A stretch of 40,526 nucleotides of DNA from an uncultured Pseudomonadota bacterium (lineage in GTDB: Bacteria > Myxococcota_A > UBA796 > SXON01): NCBI GenBank assembly GCA_903959175.1, contig CAJBVW010000438.1, positions 1 through 40,526 on the forward strand. Direction: 5' to 3'. Below the pieces are notes generated by a model, which worked only from the letters and a program-made list of their open reading frames with translations, had not been told where the DNA came from and made no database searches. The position numbers and the translations under genes are program-made. Below are positions 34,629 to 40,526 of this stretch, piece by piece (the first letter of the stretch is position 1; every line of letters begins with the position of its first letter).

Positions 34629-36458
34629 TCACTTGCGGAGGGTGAGCGCGAGCCCGAGGTCGGGGACGGCACGATCCGGAGCGAAGCGCGCGGTGAGCGT
34701 CGCGGCCGTGCACCCGTCGTCGTAGCCGAGGCGCGCGTCCGCCCCGGAGTACGCGCCCGCGTCGAGGTTCCAGGCGAGGCCGGCGCCGGTGCGGAGGCGC
34801 CCGAGCGCGAGCGCGGCGTCGCCCCATCCGAGCCAGAGCTCCGCCGCGTGCGCCGTCCCCGCGGCGAGGGTGAGCGGACCGGGCATCCACCGCACCTCGC
34901 CCGCCTGGACCTCGGGATCGACCTGCCCGCGCACCGAGATGCGCGCGAGGTGCACGTCTACGGAGGCCGCGGGGCGCCACCCGGTGCCGTCCTGGAGGAG
35001 CGCGGCGTCCACGTCGACGCCCCCCGTGCGCGTCGCCGTGGAGGCGCGGATCGCGGGCCCGGCCCGGAGCGCGGCGCCCACCACCTCGCCCGGCGCCCAC
35101 CCCGCGCGGGCCTCGGCGCGCATCCCCGGCCACCACTGTATCCGCACGGGCCCCACCGCCGACCACATCGGCACCGCCGCCTCCGCGGCGATCGTCCCGC
35201 CGAGGCCGGTCCCGCCGTCGCCCCACGCGGAGAGCGGGCCGCGCGCGAGCCCCTCACCCCACCCGCCGAGGCCGGCGCCCCACGCCCCGAGCCCGTCCGA
35301 CCACCCCGAGAGCGCCCCGGGGAACCCCGCCCCGCCCGCACCCGGCGCCGTCAACCGCCCGGTCACGTCCGCGCGGGCCTCGGCCGCGAACCACGTCGTC
35401 CCGCCCGCCGCGCGCGCCCCGACCCCGAGCTCGCCGAGCGGCGCGACCTCGTCCACCGATCCGACCACCGCGACGCCGATCCGCGGCGTCACCGACACGG
35501 CGCGCCCCCGGCCGAGCTCCCACGCCACCCGCTCGCGCGCGAGGGCGCCCACGCTACCGTCGTCCGGGAGCCACACGTCGAGCGTGGAGGGCCCGACGGC
35601 GAGCACGGCGCGGCTGTCGCGCCACCGCGTGCCGCGCGCGACGTAGTCCACGGCGTAGTCGGCGAGGTAGTCGGCGTCGGAGAGCCAGGCGGCGTCGACC
35701 CCCGCGCGCACCGCCGCCCCCGCGATCGTGGAGGTGGTCCCGCCCCGCGCCACGCCGGCCCCACGCACCTGCTCCGCCAGCGCGTCCCACCCGAGCGCTC
35801 CCTGGGCGCTCAGCCCCGGCGCCGTGACCGCCACCTCCCCGCGGAGCCCGCGATCGAGCCGCCACGCCGGCCCACCCTGTACGAACGCGGTCCCGACGCC
35901 GCCGCGCCCCTGGATGGATGCGCTCGGCCCGTACTCGCCCCACCCGACCTCCGGGAACAGCAACCGGAACCGGCGGGGATCGAGGGGGATCCTCCAGTAT
36001 GGGACGGGGAGGAGCGGCACCTCGAAGACCTGCACCACGCCGCCGTGCACGACGACCACCCGGTCGGGGACGACGGTGATCCGCCGCGCGCGGAAGCCGA
36101 GCGCCGGGGTCCCCCCGTCCGTGCACGCGCACGGCACCACCGTGGCGCCCTCCGCGGTCCACATCCCCTCCCCCAACTCCAGCCGATCCGCCTCGATGGC
36201 AGCCCCGCCGGTCTCGACGCGCGTCTCCACGAGCATCGCGGTCCCCTCGGCCGGGTGGACCTCCGCGCGGTCGAACGCGAGCGTGCCCTCGGGGCGGCGG
36301 TACACGCCGTCCTCCACCACGAGCGTCGTGCCGTCCCACGTCGCCCGCGCCCCGGCGAGCGCGTGCGCGCCGAAGCGCACCTCGACGCCGCCCTCGGCGA
36401 CCATCGCGCCCTGGGCCCACTCGACGCGCGCGGCTTCGACCTCGAGGGGGCCGTCCAC
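34629..36458 (-). CDS. LptD-like (OstA/LPS-assembly) protein without visible signal peptide
   Basis: A 609-residue protein. Residues of 1-150 are an OstA/LptA-like beta-jellyroll (DGPLEVEAARVEW, GGVEVRF, TTLVVEDGVYR, DRLELGEGMW). The junction VFEVPLLPVPYWRIPLDPRR, then LLFPEVGWG (about 145-173), is the characteristic LptD hinge. The remainder is alternating Gly/Ala-rich beta sequence consistent with an outer-membrane barrel, including a Trp-Gly-rich stretch at about 350-385. Start GTG 36458 lies 5 bp after folC. In-frame sequence upstream has no start codon and is Arg-rich, so no signal peptide can be added. LptD inserts LPS in the outer membrane; this is a short divergent form. Confidence 0.72.
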   Translation of the reverse strand: MDGPLEVEAARVEWAQGAMVAEGGVEVRFGAHALAGARATWDGTTLVVEDGVYRRPEGTLAFDRAEVHPAEGTAMLVETRVETGGAAIEADRLELGEGMWTAEGATVVPCACTDGGTPALGFRARRITVVPDRVVVVHGGVVQVFEVPLLPVPYWRIPLDPRRFRLLFPEVGWGEYGPSASIQGRGGVGTAFVQGGPAWRLDRGLRGEVAVTAPGLSAQGALGWDALAEQVRGAGVARGGTTSTIAGAAVRAGVDAAWLSDADYLADYAVDYVARGTRWRDSRAVLAVGPSTLDVWLPDDGSVGALARERVAWELGRGRAVSVTPRIGVAVVGSVDEVAPLGELGVGARAAGGTTWFAAEARADVTGRLTAPGAGGAGFPGALSGWSDGLGAWGAGLGGWGEGLARGPLSAWGDGGTGLGGTIAAEAAVPMWSAVGPVRIQWWPGMRAEARAGWAPGEVVGAALRAGPAIRASTATRTGGVDVDAALLQDGTGWRPAASVDVHLARISVRGQVDPEVQAGEVRWMPGPLTLAAGTAHAAELWLGWGDAALALGRLRTGAGLAWNLDAGAYSGADARLGYDDGCTAATLTARFAPDRAVPDLGLALTLRK

Positions 36459-36463
36459 CGGAG

Positions 36464-37729
36464 CTACTTGACCCCGGCGAGATCCCGCACGGCGCCGACG
36501 AGGTAGAGAGAACCCGCCACGATCACGAGGCTCCCGTCGGCACGCGCGAACGGGAGGGCGTCCGCCAGCGGGCCCGCCGGGCTCACCGGAACGGGGAGGC
36601 CCTCGAGCTCGGCCGCCACGTCACCGGGGGAGCGCGCCTTGGGGTGGTCGCAGGCGGTGGTGTACACGCGGTCGACCTGCGGCGCGAGCGTCCAGGCGAC
36701 GCTCCGCACGTCCTTGTCGGTGCCGCCGCCGAGGAGGAGGGTCCGCTTGCGGTCCCGCGGCAGGCGCGCGAGGTAGTTCGCGAGGACCGTGGCGCCGTCC
36801 GGGTTGTGGGCGCCGTCCACCAGCAGGTCGGGGGCCAGCCACTCGAGCCGCCCGCGGTTGCGCGCCGCGGCGAGGCCCGTCCGGATCGCGTCCTCTCCGA
36901 CCGCGAGCGCGGGGGGGAGGAGGTCCACGATGCGGAGGGCGACCGCCGCGTTGACGACCTGGTGGTCGCCGCTCAACGAGAGCCGGAGACCCTCGCGTTC
37001 GTGCCCGTCGCCGCGGTAGTCGAAGTTCTCGGGGGCGCCGCTCGCCTGGAAGTCCTCGCCGAAGGTGGAGATCGGCGCGCCGCGCTCGACCGCGACGGAG
37101 CGGACGACGGCCATCGCCTCGTGCGTGAGCGGCCCGAGGACGACCGGCACGCCCGGCTTGAGGATCCCCGCCTTCTCCCCGGCGATCGACGCGTGGTCGG
37201 GGCCGAGGTGCTCGGTGTGGTCGAGCCCGACCGTGACGATCGCGGTGACCAGCGGCGTGACGACGCTGGTGGCGTCGAGCCGCCCGCCCATGCCGACCTC
37301 GATGATGCCGACGTCCACGCGCTCCTCGGCGAAGTGGAGGAAGGCCGCCGCGATCAGGAACTCGAAGTAGGTGAGCGGGTAGCGCTCGTCCGGCGGGAGC
37401 TCCTTGGCGGCCCAGGCGCGGCGCTCGTCGTCGATCCGCTCCACGAGGCGCGCGAAGGCCTCGTCCGAGATGGGCGTCGATCCGATGCGGATCCGCTCGT
37501 TCACCTCCTGGAGGTGCGGGGACGTCGTGATGCCAACCTTGTAGCCCTGGGCCTCGAGCACCGCGCCCGCGATGCGACAGACGCTGCCCTTGCCGTTGGT
37601 GCCGCCGATGTGGATCGTCGGGTAGGCGAGGTGCGGGTTGCCCAGCCAGGCCAGGAACGCGCGCATCCTCGGTAGGCCCATCCGCATGCCGGCCTGCGAG
37701 AGGCCCGCGAGGATCGGGTGGTCGTTCAT
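36464..37729 (-). CDS. folC: dihydrofolate/folylpolyglutamate synthase FolC
   Basis: A 421-residue Mur-ligase-fold enzyme that adds L-glutamate to dihydropteroate and to folates in the cytoplasm. ATP-binding P-loop IHIGGTNGKGSVCR (about 40-53), TTSPHLQEVNERIRI, metal and substrate region DVGIIEVGMGGRLDATSVV, HTEHLG, the carbamoyl-lysine neighbourhood IAGEKAGILK, and C-terminal WLAPDLLVDGAHNPDG are all intact. ATG 37729 overlaps the accD stop (ATGA). The accD-folC order is a widely conserved pair. The gene after it, LptD-like, is 5 bp away and may be in the same transcript. Confidence 0.95.
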   Translation of the reverse strand: MNDHPILAGLSQAGMRMGLPRMRAFLAWLGNPHLAYPTIHIGGTNGKGSVCRIAGAVLEAQGYKVGITTSPHLQEVNERIRIGSTPISDEAFARLVERIDDERRAWAAKELPPDERYPLTYFEFLIAAAFLHFAEERVDVGIIEVGMGGRLDATSVVTPLVTAIVTVGLDHTEHLGPDHASIAGEKAGILKPGVPVVLGPLTHEAMAVVRSVAVERGAPISTFGEDFQASGAPENFDYRGDGHEREGLRLSLSGDHQVVNAAVALRIVDLLPPALAVGEDAIRTGLAAARNRGRLEWLAPDLLVDGAHNPDGATVLANYLARLPRDRKRTLLLGGGTDKDVRSVAWTLAPQVDRVYTTACDHPKARSPGDVAAELEGLPVPVSPAGPLADALPFARADGSLVIVAGSLYLVGAVRDLAGVK

Positions 37730-38613
37730 CGGGCGCCGACGGCGTCCGGCGGCGTGAGCAGGCGGAGGAGACGCGCGAGCGTGTCCTTGAGCTCGGCGCG
37801 CGGGACGATGCGGTCGACCATGCCGTGGGCGAGCAGGTATTCGCTGGTCTGGAAGCCCTCGGGGAGCTCCGCGCCGATGGTCTGCGCGATGACGCGCGGG
37901 CCCGCGAAGCCGATGAGGGCGTCGGGCTCGGCGAGGATCACGTCCCCCAGCATCGCGAAGCTGGCGGCGACGCCGCCGGTCGTGGGGTCCGTCAGCAGGC
38001 TGATGTAGGGCATCCCGGCGTCGTCCCGCAGGCGCGCGAGCGCGGCGCAGGTCTTCGCCATCTGCATGAGCGAGAGGATCCCCTCCTGCATGCGGGCGCC
38101 GCCCGACTGGGAGATGACGATCGCCGGGCGACGGCGCTCCGCCGCGCGCTCGAACTGGCGCGTGATGAGCTCGCCGACGACCGAGCCCATCGAACCGCCC
38201 ATGAAGCGGAAGTTGAAGGTCCCGATCTCGACGGGGAGGCCGTGGATGGTGGCGGAGCCGGAGATGTACGCGTCGAGCTCGCCCTGCGCGCGCTGGGTGG
38301 CCGCGAGGCGCGCGTGGTAGGGCTTGCCGTCGACGAAGTTGAGGGGGTCCATCGGGGCGACGTGCTGGTCGTGGCGCTCGAACGAGCCGGCGTCGACGAG
38401 GAAGTCGAGGCGGGCCCGGGCGTCCCATCGGTGGTGGCGCCCGCAGTGCGGACAGACCGCCTGCTGCTCGAGGAGCGCGGGCCGGTAGAGGATCTGGGCG
38501 CAGCCGGGGCACCGCACCCAGAGGTCCTTCACCGCGGGGCCGGGACGGGGCTCGGACTGGACGGGGTTGCTGGGCACCTGCTCGTACCAGCGCGTACCGG
38601 ACTCGTTGCTCAC
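37726..38613 (-). CDS. accD: acetyl-CoA carboxylase carboxyltransferase subunit beta
   Basis: A 295-residue protein. A four-Cys zinc ribbon (CPGC at about 35-38 and CPHC at about 54-57) precedes a crotonase-like carboxyltransferase core with FMGGSMGSVVGE, ISQSGGARMQEG (oxyanion and acetyl-CoA-binding), LTDPTTGGVAASFAMLGD and GFAGPRVIAQT. It pairs with AccA to make malonyl-CoA, the first committed step of fatty-acid synthesis. The start is GTG 38613. Length and motifs are normal. It overlaps folC by four bases. Confidence 0.96.
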   Translation of the reverse strand: MSNESGTRWYEQVPSNPVQSEPRPGPAVKDLWVRCPGCAQILYRPALLEQQAVCPHCGRHHRWDARARLDFLVDAGSFERHDQHVAPMDPLNFVDGKPYHARLAATQRAQGELDAYISGSATIHGLPVEIGTFNFRFMGGSMGSVVGELITRQFERAAERRRPAIVISQSGGARMQEGILSLMQMAKTCAALARLRDDAGMPYISLLTDPTTGGVAASFAMLGDVILAEPDALIGFAGPRVIAQTIGAELPEGFQTSEYLLAHGMVDRIVPRAELKDTLARLLRLLTPPDAVGAR

Positions 38614-38692
38614 GACGTGGACTCGGGGAGCGCGGAGTCTATCGCGTCCCCGCGGGTCCGTTCCAGCGCGGGCGCGCGTCGCCGGGCCGCGG

Positions 38693-40390
38693 TCACTCGA
38701 CGTAGCCGAGCGCGCGGAGGGCGTCGGTGGTGCCGGCCTCGAGCGGGACGGCCGGGGCCACTGCGCCCGGCACCGTCGGAACGAGAGGATCCAGCTCCGG
38801 AAAGCCGTCGAAGGGGGCGCGCTCTGCGGGGTCGGCGGCGAGGTCGAAGGCCCGGCGGGATCCCCCGTCCACCACGACCTTGTCCGCGCCGACCCGCACG
38901 GATCGGGCGTCGAGCGCGCCGTAGAGGAGGTTCACCGAGGGAAGGGGCGCGTCGCCCGGCAGGCGGAGGTCGCGCCCGTCGAGGCCGTCCGCGGGGAGGC
39001 CGGCGACGCCGAGCAGCGTGGGGACGACGTCCTGGAGGCCCACCGGGCCCTCGGTGTCCACCGCGAGCCCCTCCACGAGGAGCGGCACCGCGAGGAGCTC
39101 CTGGTAGAGCGTGTGCCCGTGCTCGAAGCCCCCGTGCTCGCCGAACTCCTCGCCGTGGTCCGCGGTGAGCACGAGGACGGCGGCGGGGACGAGCGCGCGG
39201 ATGCGCAGCAGGGCGGCGTCCACCACGCTCACCTCGTGGTCGTAGGCGCGCCGGAGCAGCGCGAGCGTGGCGGCGTCGGGCGTCGGCCCGATCGCGAGGC
39301 GGTGGGCCGTCGCGAGCCAGACGCGCTCCGAGTAGGGGAGGTCGAGGTCGAGCGCGTGGCGGTACGGCAGGTGCGCGTCGAGGAGGTGGACCCACAAGAA
39401 CAGAGGACGATCGCGGCGAACCGCGAGGAGCGCCTCTACGTCGTGGACGCGCCGATCGGCGCCGCCGTCGTCCGCGGGGAGCAGGCCGAGGGCGGCGAGC
39501 GCGAGGGCAGCGACGGGGCGGCTCCGGTCGCCGAACGGGGCGCGCGGGAGCACCCACGGCCGGGCGCCGTCGGAGCGCACCCGCGCAAAACCGCGCTGCA
39601 AGCCGAACCGTTCGCCGGCGAAGGGGCTCTCCACCGTGGCCGCGGTGTCCCATCCCGCCGCGGAGAGGCGCTCGGCGAGCGTCGGGGCGGCGGTCGCGGA
39701 GAAGCCGCCGCGCACGCGCAGGGCCCCGTGGTGGGCGGGGAGCAGCCCCGTCTGGAGCGTCGCGAGCGAGGGGAGCGTCCACGGGGCGGGCGCCTGCGCC
39801 TCAAGGAGCGTGCCCTCTTGGAACGCCTTCATCCCGCGCGCGACGTCGAGCCGAAGCGTGTCCACGCTCACGACGACGATGTCGGGACCCTGGGGCATCG
39901 GCCCCTCCGCGGTCCACCGCTCGGTGGCGCCGGGCCAGAGCGCGAGGGGAGCGAGGATCACGGCGTACCGACCGAGGACCACCGCGGCGACGAGCGCGGC
40001 CGCCACCCACCGCACCGTCGCGAGCGGCGGCGGGCTCCCCTCCCCCGCGCCGATAACCACCCATACCAACGCGGTCACGACGGCGACGCCGGCCGCGGTC
40101 CCGCGCGCGCCGATGGGGCGACGCCGGGTCGCGAGGGCGGCCGCCGCCGCGCAGAGCCCCCACACGAGGAGGCCGGTCCCGCGGCCCCAGAGCGCGGGCA
40201 CGAGCAGGCCGCCGCCGTAGACGAGCAGCGGCAGCAGCGGCCGGCCGCTGGCCCCGAGCGCCGCTACGAGCGCGACGGCAGCGAGCAGATCGGGCGTACC
40301 GAGGGCGTCCCCGCTGGCGCGCGCGAGGAGGAGCTCGACCGTCCCCCCGACGAGCGCGGGCGCCCAGCGCGCGGCGCGGCCGGGCGTCAC
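38693..40390 (-). CDS. membrane sulfatase/alkaline-phosphatase-superfamily enzyme
   Basis: A 565-residue protein. About five membrane helices fill residues 10-180. The catalytic domain follows: DIVVVSVDTLRLDVA (metal Asp), PWTLPSLATLQTGLLPAHHG, LFLWVHLLDAHLPY, and LVLTADHGEEFGEHGGFEHGHTLYQELLAVPLL (metal Asp-His and His). At the nucleophile position there is Thr205 (PWTLPS) rather than the Cys or Ser needed for formylglycine, so a phosphotransferase- or phosphatase-type reaction is more likely than sulfate-ester hydrolysis. Start GTG 40390, overlapping the TGA of the upstream gene (GTGA). Substrate unknown; it is probably an envelope glycolipid or polysaccharide. Confidence 0.82.
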   Translation of the reverse strand: MTPGRAARWAPALVGGTVELLLARASGDALGTPDLLAAVALVAALGASGRPLLPLLVYGGGLLVPALWGRGTGLLVWGLCAAAAALATRRRPIGARGTAAGVAVVTALVWVVIGAGEGSPPPLATVRWVAAALVAAVVLGRYAVILAPLALWPGATERWTAEGPMPQGPDIVVVSVDTLRLDVARGMKAFQEGTLLEAQAPAPWTLPSLATLQTGLLPAHHGALRVRGGFSATAAPTLAERLSAAGWDTAATVESPFAGERFGLQRGFARVRSDGARPWVLPRAPFGDRSRPVAALALAALGLLPADDGGADRRVHDVEALLAVRRDRPLFLWVHLLDAHLPYRHALDLDLPYSERVWLATAHRLAIGPTPDAATLALLRRAYDHEVSVVDAALLRIRALVPAAVLVLTADHGEEFGEHGGFEHGHTLYQELLAVPLLVEGLAVDTEGPVGLQDVVPTLLGVAGLPADGLDGRDLRLPGDAPLPSVNLLYGALDARSVRVGADKVVVDGGSRRAFDLAADPAERAPFDGFPELDPLVPTVPGAVAPAVPLEAGTTDALRALGYVE

Positions 40391-40526
40391 GTCGCGGTCG
40401 CGGGCGGGGGGCGGAGCGCCGTCCACGCGAGGGCGAGGAGGAGCGCGGGGGTGAGGGAGAGCGAGGTGGCCTCGGCGATGGCGGGCGTGGCGAGCGGCGC
40501 ACACCACGCCGCCACGAGCAGGGCAG
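40387..40526 (-). CDS. membrane protein C-terminus (partial)
   Basis: From the right edge the frame reads a hydrophobic C-terminal segment (ALLVAAWCAPLATPAIAEAT, then LSLTPALLLALAWTALRPPP) ending at TGA 40389-40387, which overlaps the GTG of the sulfatase-like gene. It resembles the last two membrane helices of an integral membrane protein. Too little is visible to name a family. The overlap implies co-translation with the downstream enzyme. Confidence 0.5.
   Translation of the reverse strand, partial: ALLVAAWCAPLATPAIAEATSLSLTPALLLALAWTALRPPPATAT

Overview
The window is about 40.5 kb of very GC-rich DNA (roughly 70% or more by eye). Genes are densely packed and many overlap by ATGA, GTGA or TGATG junctions. 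GTG starts are common, one gene has a TTG start and one probably a CTG start. The content is that of a Gram-negative bacterium with a two-membrane envelope: an LptD-like protein, SppA, an OmpA-like protein, several lipoproteins and a lipoprotein alpha-2-macroglobulin. The abundance of Ser/Thr kinase, FHA, ECF sigma, FecR/LysM and DUF4388-type signalling genes suggests Myxococcota or a related former deltaproteobacterial lineage. That placement is an inference; there is no rRNA here. I see no mobile elements, CRISPR arrays, tRNAs or rRNAs.

Layout. (1) 2-2276, plus strand: the end of a thiamine-dependent 2-oxoacid dehydrogenase/transketolase-type subunit, a FabD-like acyltransferase and an HD-domain hydrolase, translationally coupled. 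(2) 2281-19959, minus strand: starting from the promoter-distal right end, DNA polymerase I (broken by a +1 frameshift in a run of six C), a thioester-type alpha-2-macroglobulin lipoprotein, then a tight block: ECF sigma factor, membrane protein with repeated anti-sigma-like units, secreted protein, helical-repeat protein, FHA regulator, transmembrane Ser/Thr kinase, OmpA-like protein, LysM/FecR-like protein, and a HIT protein. (3) 20117-21839, plus: an acyl-CoA dehydrogenase followed by two tandem, mutually related, Cys-rich small lipoproteins. (4) 21843-25198: a REC/DUF4388-like/J-domain/TPR fusion, thioredoxin and MreB. (5) 25386-30303, plus: a PpiD/SurA-type isomerase, a 361-bp gene-poor stretch with a promoter-like site and a dyad, an alpha/beta-hydrolase lacking its nucleophile serine, and SppA. 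(6) 30320-34625: a lipoprotein, a monocistronic 53-aa basic protein with its own promoter and terminator, holB-tatD, and an ATP-grasp-like protein. (7) 34629-40526, minus: a membrane protein end, a sulfatase-superfamily membrane enzyme, accD, folC and an LptD-like protein.

The most system-like region is 2668-11109. It reads as an envelope-sensing module that joins an ECF sigma/anti-sigma pair to a kinase-FHA pathway and to peptidoglycan- and outer-membrane-facing proteins. The individual families are recognisable. That they work together is inferred from co-orientation, short spacing and overlapping stop/start codons.
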